Positions 27,354-36,233 of a stretch of 64,000 nt of DNA are shown piece by piece. Position 1 is the first letter of the stretch. The number at the start of each line of letters is the position of its first letter. The notes beneath the pieces are model-generated. The model was given only the letters and a program-made list of their open reading frames with translations, was not told the origin of the DNA and made no database searches. The stretch is from assembly GCA_003599415.1 (NCBI GenBank), contig QZKB01000045.1:23511-87510 (forward strand), written 5' to 3'. A program made the position numbers and the translations under genes. Source of the stretch: Ignavibacteriales bacterium. GTDB taxonomy: Bacteria > Bacteroidota > Ignavibacteria > Ignavibacteriales > SURF-24.

Positions 27354-29426
27354 TTATTTATATAAGTCAATCAGCATTCTTGCCACAATGCCTGTCCAAA
27401 TGTAAGATTTGTTCCATCCCGCCTGGTACTCATCGGCGCTGTAAAGCTCCCAGAACCAGTGGTTCTGTTTAAGATTCCAGTTGATGTTATCAATTACCCT
27501 GTTCGTTAAATCTTCAGCTTCCTTTTTATAACCATAGTCCATTAATCCTCTAAAGATTAAGTATTGCCACGGAACCCAGATTGGTCCGTTCCAGTAACCG
27601 ATAGGATTATAGTACGGATCATTTGCTGCAAGTGTAGGTACTCCATTCGGACGATAGAATTCGTTCTTGTTATTAAAATGCTTTAACAGCTCTGCCGCCT
27701 GTTCTTTTGTTGCAACACCAGCCCACAATGGCAAGAAACCAATAATTTCTTTCCGCTTGATATCATTTGTAGTTTTATAAGTGAAATCATTATCCTTCAT
27801 ATCAACATTATAAAAGAAATCGGTTTCTTTATCCCACATAAATTTTCTAATTAACTCAGTACGTTTAGCTGCATCGTCTTTCCACTCTTCAGCTTCATCA
27901 TCTTCACCAAGTTCTTTTGCCATTGCTTCCAAAGCTTTAGCTTCACTTACAAGCATTGAATTTACATCAACACCTTCAAAGTTCGCAGGATCAGCAACCT
28001 CATCCCAAACAGCTACAAAAGCATCCCGCACAGATTCAAGCACAGCGTGCGCGCCCCATTCACATAAACCATCTTTATCTTTATCGCGGTTGGTTACATA
28101 ATAATTATAAAATTTCTTTCCGGATTCATATGCATCTTCAAGAAAATCTTTATCCTTTGTTACTTTGTAGATTTCCCAGTTCTGCCAGTTGTACCAAGGA
28201 GCAGAAGAAGTGTTTTGTCCGTTTGTGGTAATCTGTTCATCAAGATAAGGTCCTGTTCTATAGTTGATATAACCATCATCCCACTGGCGTTCCATGTAAA
28301 CACGCTGAGAGTTCATAGCGCTTACAGGATCCATGAATGCATAAGCTAACATAACTAGACTTTCATGGAAAACCTGACCGCCGTGTCCCCAGCCCCATTG
28401 CGGCTCGCGGGAGAACACATAATAATTGTAAGAACATTTACCTTCGGGAGGAAGCATGTTTTGGCGAATGAGCGAGAATGCATTCCAGTAAACCATTTCC
28501 TGGTCTTTATACTCAAGATTTAATTTTGGAATTGCGGCATAAGTCTTTTCATCTTCCTTAATATATTTATTCAAATCTTCTTTCATTAAGCCGCGGCATT
28601 GCGTTAAAAGGTCTTCAGCTTTTTTGTTTCCTTCGGTTACACCTTTTATAATTCTTAAATCAACTGATTGCTTTGGTCTGATTGATAAGTTTTTCTGTAG
28701 TGCAATTACTTTGTTGATTCCTTCTGCATTTTTCTGCCAGAGTGTTTTAATCTTCAGATCTTTTACAAATAGACTATCGCTTTTAACTTTTGATTTTTCG
28801 AACTGGTTATAAGTACCATAAGCATCAACTGAAGAAGAAAGAATAAACGCGTTCAGCAAATCCTCCTGGAAAGGAATGTTATGCTCTTTCATCCATCCAT
28901 CAGGATTTTCTTTATGATGAAATAAAAAACCGTCTTTTACATCTGTTAGTTTTATATCATCAAATTTTCCTGTGGTGTGGTTAATGTAAGGATACACACT
29001 TAATTCAGCATTTAAGATACCTTCGTTTGTAATCTTCAGATCCTGGATTGCAATTCTTGAACTGTAAACCTGGAAAGTAACATCAATACGAATATCACGG
29101 AAAGGATAGTAATAGTATTTTACAATATCGCTGTAGGATGCCGTAACCACCGGCTTTTTATAATATTGAAGCAGCTGTGTGCGAAGATTATTGTTCAACC
29201 TAAAAGCGATACCGATATTTCCGGCCTGGTCAGTCTGGTACTCAATTGGTCTTTCATTATCATACCAGATGAACTGGTAGCCCTGGTCAACAATAAACTC
29301 AGAACGTGAAAGCGGAGCAGCGTAAGTTGAATAAACAGGATCATCTTTTGTCGCATTAAGATTGGATAAATATTGTCCAAAAGCTGAAGCGGTTAAGAGA
29401 ATTAAAAACATAAAATATTTTTTCAT
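27354..29426 (-). CDS. GH63-like (clan GH-G) glycoside hydrolase, secreted
   Basis: This 690-residue protein has a Sec signal peptide (MKKYFMFLILLTASAFG). An N-terminal beta-sandwich (about residues 25-290) is followed by an (alpha/alpha)6 barrel. Family-like landmarks are WGWGHGGQVFHES, ERQWDDGYINYRTGPYL, PYYNPIGYWNGPIWVPWQYL and the C-terminal NHWFWELYSADEYQAGW, whose Glu matches the catalytic-base region of GH63-type enzymes. The substrate is probably an alpha-linked glucosyl or mannosyl glycan, but specificity cannot be read. It is the last gene of the locus. No T9SS tail is present, so it probably stays periplasmic. Confidence 0.75.
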   Translation of the reverse strand: MKKYFMFLILLTASAFGQYLSNLNATKDDPVYSTYAAPLSRSEFIVDQGYQFIWYDNERPIEYQTDQAGNIGIAFRLNNNLRTQLLQYYKKPVVTASYSDIVKYYYYPFRDIRIDVTFQVYSSRIAIQDLKITNEGILNAELSVYPYINHTTGKFDDIKLTDVKDGFLFHHKENPDGWMKEHNIPFQEDLLNAFILSSSVDAYGTYNQFEKSKVKSDSLFVKDLKIKTLWQKNAEGINKVIALQKNLSIRPKQSVDLRIIKGVTEGNKKAEDLLTQCRGLMKEDLNKYIKEDEKTYAAIPKLNLEYKDQEMVYWNAFSLIRQNMLPPEGKCSYNYYVFSREPQWGWGHGGQVFHESLVMLAYAFMDPVSAMNSQRVYMERQWDDGYINYRTGPYLDEQITTNGQNTSSAPWYNWQNWEIYKVTKDKDFLEDAYESGKKFYNYYVTNRDKDKDGLCEWGAHAVLESVRDAFVAVWDEVADPANFEGVDVNSMLVSEAKALEAMAKELGEDDEAEEWKDDAAKRTELIRKFMWDKETDFFYNVDMKDNDFTYKTTNDIKRKEIIGFLPLWAGVATKEQAAELLKHFNNKNEFYRPNGVPTLAANDPYYNPIGYWNGPIWVPWQYLIFRGLMDYGYKKEAEDLTNRVIDNINWNLKQNHWFWELYSADEYQAGWNKSYIWTGIVARMLIDLYK

Positions 29427-29465
29427 TTCGATACCTTAATTTTTATCTGAGTAAATCCGTGCAGC

Positions 29466-29513
29466 CTGTGTTATCTGTGTTCCAGGCAAATTGATGGAAT
29501 ACAGATAACACAG
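29466..29513. repeat. Long imperfect inverted repeat between two glycosidase genes
   Basis: An 18-base arm (29466-29483, CTGTGTTATCTGTGTTCC) pairs with 29496-29513 with one mismatch across a 12-base loop. It is 10 bp beyond the stop of the upstream gene and about 40 bp before the next start on the same strand. It may be a terminator, an mRNA processing or stabilising hairpin, or a dispersed palindromic repeat. There is no T-run, so simple termination is less likely. Confidence 0.6.
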
Positions 29514-29523
29514 ACAAAATTTG

Positions 29524-32500
29524 TTACCGCGGATTAGTTTTTATTTTGATTTCCTTTGTTACATATTTGCCTGCAGGCTGAACAAGATTAGTCCTGATGC
29601 TATAAATTTTATTTTCATAACCGGCAATCTCACCATTTTCTACTGATAAAATATTCTTGCCCGGGCAGTAAACTTTAATCTCTTCCTGTTTTCCATTCAA
29701 GCCTTCAATGTGTACTATATAATCATTGCCCTGCATTTCTGAAGAGATAATGCGTAATCCGGCTGCGCTATCTCCGGGTAAAGGATTAGTAACAACCGGC
29801 AGCACTGCAATACCATCGGAATGATAAACTTCAACAACGGCTTTCTTATTTAGATCAAACTTTGTTTGCAATGTAAGCGCCTGTTTCTCATCAACAAGTT
29901 TATTCGTAAGAGGTTCACCATCAACTAAAACTTTTTCAATTGTTGTAGCCAATGGAAGTGAAGGATTAAATTCAACTGCTACCTTTTCATTATTAGAATT
30001 CTCAAAGGTATAAACTGTTTTTCCCGGCTCACGTTTCATCTCAAACGAAATATTATTCTTCCCAACTTTAATATTGTTTACATCTGCATAATCCCAGTCT
30101 GCAGGAAAATGAGGAGCCAAAGTAAATTTGTTTTCTGTTGCGTTTGGTACAAACCCAAGCATACCTTCAATTGCCGGCTGCAGTACCATTGTTTCGCTCC
30201 AGCATTGATGCCCGCAAACGCCGGAAGGTTTATATTCTGCGCCGTTAATAACTTCCTCAACAAAGCCAAGCGACCAGTTTTTATAAACATTTAAGTTTGC
30301 CATCTGGTGGAAGAATCCCTGATCATACTTTCCGCTTTTAAATTCAGCAAGAGAAACCCATCCTGTAAACAAAGGCCATACGCTTCCATAATGATACCCA
30401 TAAGGTTTAAACATCGGACTCTTTTCACTAACAATTCTTACTCCCCAGTTTGGCGAAAAGCCATTGCCTGCAATCTGATTCAGCATACCGGGAATTCTGG
30501 TTTTATCAAGGACACCCCAGATTATAGGAACAGAAACCTGCACTGTCGGTTCATCAAGATAAGTCCCGTCTTTCCATAAACCATCATAATAGAAACTGCG
30601 TTTTTCATCCCAGAAATTTTTATTTACAATGTTTGTTACAAGAGCAGATTCATCAGCATAAGATTTACTTTCTTTTGTCAAGCCGATTTTCTCCGCCATA
30701 TAGCTTGCTTCACTTAATGCAGCAGCCCAGCTTCCGGCAAGATATAAAGTGGTATGCGTTCCATAAAGCTGACCACCTTCCGTCCAGCCGTGACCGACAT
30801 TTGTATTCTCAATTAAATGATCGCCATCGGTATCTGTAGCAAAGCAGAAATCAATAGCCTTCTTAATGTAAGGCCAGCTTTCTTTGATAAACTCAACATC
30901 ACCGGAATGACGCAAATATCTTCCTGCAAGAATTAAATAAAGCGGAGTTGCATCAGCAGCATCATAATGAACCATACCGCTTGTTGTAAATTCATGAAAT
31001 ATTTTGCCTGTAAGTTCCTGGTACTTTTGTAAGAATATCAACTGATCTTTAACTTTAGCAAAATCACCATAGTTAAGTAAAGCGTAACCGCTCCATTCAC
31101 TATCTCTGCCAAAGTACCATGCGTAACCCGGACGACCGCTTACTTTTTGTGCGCCATCCCAGCCTGTTGCAGTTGATGAATATCCGGCAACAAGTGCTTT
31201 ACCTAAATTAGGAGTGTTGACAAAAAATCTGTCGGTACCAAACAAAGCCCATCTGTAGCCTTCATTAAAATCTTTATCCGGAGTTGTAATTGTAAGTTTA
31301 TCTTTAAGAACATTTCTTGTGTAAGTTGTTACGCTCTCGTAAACAGATTCGGGATTAGTAAATGCATTTTTGTAAACTTCCTGTGCTTCCTTTTCACCCT
31401 GGTCTGTTGCAACAATAACAACATCCATCTTATCATTTTCTTTTAAATTGAACTGCTGCAATGCGGCAAACTGAAATTCTTCTGCTGCAACACCGGTAAA
31501 GGTTGAATCCTTTTTATTAAAGTCATTAAACTTACCTTCAAGTTTATAAACAGGATCTTTGCTTGCTCCAACAATTATGTTGAAATCTTTTGTCTTGTCC
31601 GTAAGAACGTAAGCGTGTAAGCCTTTATCCCATGAATACAACATTGAGCCGAGAGCTTTTTCTGAGTAAGGCCACATATAGCGCATATTGCTTTTGAACT
31701 TTATTACAAGTTTTGCGGGGAATAATCCTTTGTATTCGTAATGAACAACTCCAACCGGCTGATCATTATGTGCAACAACAACTTCCTTCAGAAAAGCTCT
31801 TCTGAAATTATATGTTCGTGTAAACGATTCCGGTTTAACTTCAATTGAAGGACGTTCATTGTTAAGCCAGTAAATTGTATCCCTGTAAGAAAACTTAACG
31901 CCGACTTCATAATCACGTAGAGCCATAAAAGGATGAGCCCAGATTTCTTCAATGCCTCCTTTTTCCTTTCCTAGAATAACCAGCCTTTCACCGGCAACAT
32001 CATAAGAGTTATTTGTGCCATAGAGAGAAGTTAATGTCATCGATTCCGGATTAGTGCTCCAGCTTTTTGAAGCAGTCATCTGAAGTGCAGAATAATTTGT
32101 AGTAACTGGTTTTAATTCCTGAGGTTCATAAGTCCAGTAATGCTTTTCTTTATCATTAAGCTTACCCATCATATAATCAAATGAGTTTTTTGTGAAGAGT
32201 TCAAGCAGCGGCCTGTTGAAATTTTTAGGAGCATAATACGCGTAGGCGCCAACTGCAAGAACTTTACCTTTACCTTGTTCATACTCAAGAATCAATTTTG
32301 AATTTTCATATAGAGTAATGTATGCCCAGTTAACGGCAACAACTTTTCCATTCGGAATTACATCATCAAAGTAACCAACCTGACGGCACATATTATCTTC
32401 GTAAGCATTCCAGATGTATGCTCCGCCGAACATTCCGTCAAATACAGGATGGGCACGGTAAGAGTGCAAACCAAGTTTTCTTCCGTAGCCTTCATCTTTG

Positions 32501-32916
32501 GATTCTGCATATCTTACTTTAGGTTGTTCTTTCTCCAATCCAAGATCAACAACATATTTAAATGCTTCCATTGTAAGAAGAAGATTTCCGCCGCCGGATA
32601 AATAATTTTTAATTGATTTTACAACCGATGGATTTGTAACATCAGATTTAAAGTTGGCAGAATCCACCTGGTGAAACCAGATCGCATTTAAATTCTTAAG
32701 TGCGGAGGCGCCATTTTTAAGCTGGGAGAATGTGACAAATTTTACATCATATTCTTTCTGGTTTTTCAGAAAGTTATAAGCTTCTTTTTGTTCGGCAGTA
32801 AGTTTAGATGATTCTCTGTCAGACAGAAATCCAATTTTAGTTTTTGATTGAGCAAAGTATTCCACATTCATACAACCTGCTATAAGCAAAATTGTAAAAA
32901 GAACTTTTACTTTCAT
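29524..32916 (-). CDS. Six-hairpin glycosidase, debranching-enzyme-like, with N-terminal amidotransferase-like domain
   Basis: The first in-frame Met is at 32928, but the Met at 32916 starts the signal peptide (MKVKVLFTILLIAGCMNVEYFAQ), giving 1130 residues. Residues about 25-240 form a flavodoxin/class-I-amidotransferase-like domain (KIGFLSDRESSK, LSGGGNLLLTMEAF) with no obvious catalytic Cys. A beta-sandwich follows, then an (alpha/alpha)6 domain (about 560-960) with GYAWYFGRDSEW, GKIFHEFTTSG and DAADATPLYLILAG, the pattern of amylo-alpha-1,6-glucosidase/GDE-C domains. A final beta-sandwich closes the protein. It is probably a periplasmic exo-glycosidase. The family call is approximate and the substrate unknown. 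Confidence 0.7.
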   Translation of the reverse strand: MKVKVLFTILLIAGCMNVEYFAQSKTKIGFLSDRESSKLTAEQKEAYNFLKNQKEYDVKFVTFSQLKNGASALKNLNAIWFHQVDSANFKSDVTNPSVVKSIKNYLSGGGNLLLTMEAFKYVVDLGLEKEQPKVRYAESKDEGYGRKLGLHSYRAHPVFDGMFGGAYIWNAYEDNMCRQVGYFDDVIPNGKVVAVNWAYITLYENSKLILEYEQGKGKVLAVGAYAYYAPKNFNRPLLELFTKNSFDYMMGKLNDKEKHYWTYEPQELKPVTTNYSALQMTASKSWSTNPESMTLTSLYGTNNSYDVAGERLVILGKEKGGIEEIWAHPFMALRDYEVGVKFSYRDTIYWLNNERPSIEVKPESFTRTYNFRRAFLKEVVVAHNDQPVGVVHYEYKGLFPAKLVIKFKSNMRYMWPYSEKALGSMLYSWDKGLHAYVLTDKTKDFNIIVGASKDPVYKLEGKFNDFNKKDSTFTGVAAEEFQFAALQQFNLKENDKMDVVIVATDQGEKEAQEVYKNAFTNPESVYESVTTYTRNVLKDKLTITTPDKDFNEGYRWALFGTDRFFVNTPNLGKALVAGYSSTATGWDGAQKVSGRPGYAWYFGRDSEWSGYALLNYGDFAKVKDQLIFLQKYQELTGKIFHEFTTSGMVHYDAADATPLYLILAGRYLRHSGDVEFIKESWPYIKKAIDFCFATDTDGDHLIENTNVGHGWTEGGQLYGTHTTLYLAGSWAAALSEASYMAEKIGLTKESKSYADESALVTNIVNKNFWDEKRSFYYDGLWKDGTYLDEPTVQVSVPIIWGVLDKTRIPGMLNQIAGNGFSPNWGVRIVSEKSPMFKPYGYHYGSVWPLFTGWVSLAEFKSGKYDQGFFHQMANLNVYKNWSLGFVEEVINGAEYKPSGVCGHQCWSETMVLQPAIEGMLGFVPNATENKFTLAPHFPADWDYADVNNIKVGKNNISFEMKREPGKTVYTFENSNNEKVAVEFNPSLPLATTIEKVLVDGEPLTNKLVDEKQALTLQTKFDLNKKAVVEVYHSDGIAVLPVVTNPLPGDSAAGLRIISSEMQGNDYIVHIEGLNGKQEEIKVYCPGKNILSVENGEIAGYENKIYSIRTNLVQPAGKYVTKEIKIKTNPR

Positions 32917-32956
32917 AATGTAAATCATCCTTAATTTTATTTATTAAACACGCAAT

Positions 32957-32974
32957 CCCCCTTAATAAAGGGGG
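32957..32974. repeat. Inverted repeat flanking the DUF559 gene, 3' side
   Basis: CCCCCTT (32957-32963) and AAGGGGG (32968-32974) form a perfect hairpin with a 4-base loop, followed by a further run GGGGGATGTCCCC. It matches the hairpin at 33373-33389 on the other side of the DUF559 gene. Confidence 0.7.
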
Positions 32975-32994
32975 CAAGGGGGATGTCCCCTGCT

Positions 32995-33354
32995 TTATTT
33001 TTGATTTTCAATAATCCAATTTTCTATACTAAGCAATACTTCCTTCATTTTACTTTTCACGTCGTGGTCGTCAAATCGTAAAAACTTAAGACCAAGCGTT
33101 TCCATTTCAGTTTGTCTTGCCATATCAGCAACTTCTTTTCCAATATGGCTATCTCCATCAATTTCTATAACAAGATTTAGTTTGCTGCAATAGAAATCAA
33201 CGATATAATTCTCAATCGGTTTTTGTCTCATAAACTGATAGCCTTTCATTTTTCGTGCTTTCAGTTCATTCCACAATAACACTTCTGAAAGAGTACTTTC
33301 ATTTCTAAGTTTTCTTGAAAACTCTTTCAGGTTATGATTATAATATATTTTCAT
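32995..33354 (-). CDS. DUF559 (Vsr-like PD-(D/E)XK) endonuclease-domain protein
   Basis: This 119-residue protein, starting MKIYYNHNLKEFS at 33354, has the DUF559 pattern: RNESTLSEVLLWNELKAR, GYQFMRQKPI, IVDFYC with LVIEIDGDSH (the D and E/D residues of the PD-(D/E)XK active site), and LKFLRFDDHDV. Relatives resemble very-short-patch-repair endonucleases and are often found scattered in genomes. An in-frame Met at 33372 lies inside the flanking repeat and is probably not the start. The gene interrupts a row of glycosidase genes on the same strand and is bracketed by matching CCCCCTT/AAGGGGG hairpins, suggesting a mobile cassette. Confidence 0.85.
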   Translation of the reverse strand: MKIYYNHNLKEFSRKLRNESTLSEVLLWNELKARKMKGYQFMRQKPIENYIVDFYCSKLNLVIEIDGDSHIGKEVADMARQTEMETLGLKFLRFDDHDVKSKMKEVLLSIENWIIENQK

Positions 33355-33372
33355 AACGATAACCCCCTTCAT

Positions 33373-33389
33373 CCCCCTTTACAAGGGGG
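33373..33389. repeat. Inverted repeat flanking the DUF559 gene, 5' side
   Basis: CCCCCTT (33373-33379) and AAGGGGG (33383-33389) form a hairpin with a 3-base loop. A second CCCCCTT (33363-33369) lies just before it. Same sequence family as the hairpin at 32957-32974. Confidence 0.7.
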
Positions 33390-33400
33390 AACAAAAGACA

Positions 33401-36157
33401 TTAATCAGAATCTTTCACGCAACGGAAACCAACAGTGGCATTGCGTTCGAATCCGTCAGTAACTCTTAAGAGCATTTGAGTATGATCTGCAGACTGCGGC
33501 CCGCCCTGAACATACCACCAGCTTGATGTTGGCTTATAATAACTTCCGCCGCGAATCATCGTAAAGTAACTGGCACCGCTGTCGTAAGTATCATTTGTAA
33601 GCTGCCATACATTGCCAACAAGATCCATTACACCAAAAGGACTTTTACCTTTCGGGAAAGCATTTACCGGAGTAGGATTGCCGGATGCATGATTACATTT
33701 TGTCGAATCATAATCTTTTCCCCATGGCCACTCTCTGCCATCTTTTCCCTGTGCGGCATACTGCCATTCAATTTCTGTAGGCAAACGCTTTTCTGCCCAA
33801 GTTGCATATGTATTTGCATCTGTTAAGCTTACAAACACAACAGGATAATTATCCTGCCCCGCCGGATATTTTCCGTTTACCCAATGCCTTAGATAGTTTA
33901 CTGTATCGGCGGGCTGATACTTTGAAGCTTTTACAAAATCATAATACTGTTTGTTTGTAACCGGATATTTATCAATAAAGAATTTTTTAACAAAAACTTT
34001 TTCGCCTTCGGAAAAATCAGGATAAAGAACAAACGAATCATTTACATCAACTTTAAAAGTATAATCACTTGCAGGAATCTCAATCATTCCTTCTGGAGCT
34101 TTTTTGGATGTCTTGGTTTTTGTTACTGAGCTAATCAATCTTGCAGTGCCTGGTTTAATGTAAACCGTTCTCTCATCAAGTATTTCGTTATCATCAAAAA
34201 GCTGAATTACAAATTTTCCCTCATATCTTCCGAAGGTTTCTCTCAGCCTTATTCCATGTGATCCAACAGCATATTCTTTAGGAGTAAGCTGGTAAGACGG
34301 TAAACCTGTCCAGATTAATATTTTCTTTCCTGTACTAGCAGAAACATAAAGCGAATCACGTTTAAGCTTTACATCAAGAAAGATAGGGAATTGAGCAATG
34401 CAATCAACATTGCCTTCCATGCGTGTTCCAAGATCAGCACGGTTGAATGCCTGAACATTTACAGGCAGATAAAATTTATTTTTAATCGTATCAACTTTTA
34501 ACTCTTCGTGATTCCACAGACTAACAAAGTGGGAATCCTTGCTAACAGTTGTTTCAAACAAAGGACCATTTACTCCTTGAGGTACAAGACTAAAAACCGT
34601 GTAAATAGTTTTTGAAGCTGCAGGCCATTTGTTAACCCATATGCTGTCTTTCAATGTTGGAAGAAGCGGCAGCCAATTTAAACTTGTAAATGCAGATGTA
34701 TTTTCTCTCATCAGTTTTGTTGTTCTGCCAAGGTAAAGATATTCTTCTTCAATCCAGTCAGGTCTCCCCGGACCAAAAGTATTCATCTCAATTCCATATC
34801 CGTTAAAGAAAGAAATTGCAATCTCACGGTGAATTCTTCCTTCGCGTAACTGGCAAACCCTGAATATTGCAAAGTCAGGTTTAATATATTTGTTCATGTT
34901 TAGCGGAGGCGGTAAAACAATTGCATCGTGAACACGACCCGCAGGAATGCCCGGCATATCTTTAGGAACAGCCATTCCTTCGCTGTACATAACAATGCCC
35001 TGCTTAACTTTGTCTGCCGTCATTTGTAAAGTATCGCTCGAGCTGCCGTAAGTATCGAGCACAACACCGTCGGCATCGGTAGCTCTCAATAATCTTTCCA
35101 TTCCTGTATAAAAATTTTCTGTACGTGTTGACTGATCCCAAGGATTAAAAGTTATAAAGAATTTTGTGCCCTGCGTTTTTGCATATTGAGATAAACTTTT
35201 CATTTTATTCAACCCGCCCGGAAGATCGGCATACAAATCCCATTGGTTACGCTGATCCAAACCAAGAGTTGGCCAGGTAGGCCAGATCGCATAAACATCC
35301 CAGCCACCGAAAAGTTTTTTACCCATCGCAAGGTAATCTTCAAAATTATACTTACCTGTTGTTGATTCAATATATTCATGGTCCCATGCTGCCTGTAGCG
35401 CAATTGTATAACTGTGTCTTATCCATTCAAGATCTTTACGCTCGAATAACTTGTTGTCAAATTTTTCAAGATCGTACAGATATCTTTGCTGAAACATCAT
35501 CTTTAAGCCATTCTGCCATTCGCCTTTATACTGGTCTGCCCAGATATCATATTCAACTTTTCCATTTTCTTTTAAATAAGTTGAATAGCGGCGAACCTCC
35601 GATTCTTTCGTCCCTGTTCTTCTTGCCAAAGCACAAAGAGAATAATCCTCTTCTAATGGAGCAACACTGTAACCAAGATGCCATGCATTATCCGGAAGAA
35701 CGATTCCGATTGAACCAAGCCCGGGACGAAAGATTTTGCTGCTTGCCAGATTCCATGGGGCAGATGAAGCAATATAAATTCTATCCGGTGATTGGCCCAG
35801 CGGAACAAGGTTTGATATTTTTATTTTGTCTTTGCTTCTATTTTCTATTGTAAGATGAGCTTTCCATCCAGGAGAAAAACTTTTATTTATCTCAAGTACG
35901 GCTGTCAATCCCTTTGGAAGAGTTAAAATATATTTGCCGTCTTCTGCCTTCACTTCACCATCAAATGAACTAAACAGAGTATCATTAATCTCAAAAGTGA
36001 AGAAAGGTAATTTCTCTTTCAGTACAATTTCTTTATTATCAACTGATACTGATGTAATGCTCAGTCCTTTTTCAGTTGAAAGATTAACAGATTGAACCGA
36101 CTGCGCAAATATTCCCTGCGACAGAATTAATGATATAAGAATTAATATTTTTCTCAT
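33401..36157 (-). CDS. TIM-barrel glycosidase-like protein (DUF6259-type) with C-terminal FGE-like domain
   Basis: This 918-residue secreted protein has a signal peptide ending near residue 18 (SQGIFAQ). An N-terminal beta-sandwich is followed by a (beta/alpha)8-like region (about 260-480: GGWDVYAIWPTWPTLG, FFITFNPWDQSTR, DGVVLDTYG). Beta-sandwich segments follow, then a formylglycine-generating-enzyme/sulfatase-modifying-like domain (about 693-915) with KYPVTNKQYYDF, RLPTEIEWQYAA, PFGVMDLVGNVWQLT and IRGGSYY (R869). The two catalytic Cys of true FGEs are absent (SYYKPTSSWW in that region), so this C-type-lectin-like domain probably binds ligand rather than oxidising Cys. It may be a glycan hydrolase with a built-in binding module. 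The fusion is unusual. Confidence 0.7.
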   Translation of the reverse strand: MRKILILISLILSQGIFAQSVQSVNLSTEKGLSITSVSVDNKEIVLKEKLPFFTFEINDTLFSSFDGEVKAEDGKYILTLPKGLTAVLEINKSFSPGWKAHLTIENRSKDKIKISNLVPLGQSPDRIYIASSAPWNLASSKIFRPGLGSIGIVLPDNAWHLGYSVAPLEEDYSLCALARRTGTKESEVRRYSTYLKENGKVEYDIWADQYKGEWQNGLKMMFQQRYLYDLEKFDNKLFERKDLEWIRHSYTIALQAAWDHEYIESTTGKYNFEDYLAMGKKLFGGWDVYAIWPTWPTLGLDQRNQWDLYADLPGGLNKMKSLSQYAKTQGTKFFITFNPWDQSTRTENFYTGMERLLRATDADGVVLDTYGSSSDTLQMTADKVKQGIVMYSEGMAVPKDMPGIPAGRVHDAIVLPPPLNMNKYIKPDFAIFRVCQLREGRIHREIAISFFNGYGIEMNTFGPGRPDWIEEEYLYLGRTTKLMRENTSAFTSLNWLPLLPTLKDSIWVNKWPAASKTIYTVFSLVPQGVNGPLFETTVSKDSHFVSLWNHEELKVDTIKNKFYLPVNVQAFNRADLGTRMEGNVDCIAQFPIFLDVKLKRDSLYVSASTGKKILIWTGLPSYQLTPKEYAVGSHGIRLRETFGRYEGKFVIQLFDDNEILDERTVYIKPGTARLISSVTKTKTSKKAPEGMIEIPASDYTFKVDVNDSFVLYPDFSEGEKVFVKKFFIDKYPVTNKQYYDFVKASKYQPADTVNYLRHWVNGKYPAGQDNYPVVFVSLTDANTYATWAEKRLPTEIEWQYAAQGKDGREWPWGKDYDSTKCNHASGNPTPVNAFPKGKSPFGVMDLVGNVWQLTNDTYDSGASYFTMIRGGSYYKPTSSWWYVQGGPQSADHTQMLLRVTDGFERNATVGFRCVKDSD

Positions 36158-36189
36158 TGAAATTTATACTCCTCTTATTACTTTATCTT

Positions 36190-36222
36190 ACTTTGTGATG
36201 GCAGAGTACCTACTCACAAAGT
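36190..36222. repeat. Hairpin downstream of the 36234-37244 gene
   Basis: The 9-bp arms ACTTTGTGA (36190-36198) and TCACAAAGT (36214-36222) are complementary around a 15-base loop, between two same-strand genes. No T-run is adjacent, so it may be an mRNA stability or processing hairpin, or a dispersed repeat. Confidence 0.5.
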
Positions 36223-36233
36223 CACACAAAGAA

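Noticed and set aside
32941..33400. CRISPR-like interpretation of C/G-run repeats
   Set aside because: Only two hairpin copies flanking a gene, with no spacer array.
35359..35853. 164-residue plus-strand frame inside the FGE-fusion gene
   Set aside because: Antisense to a long gene with clear motifs, no ribosome-binding site or domain seen.
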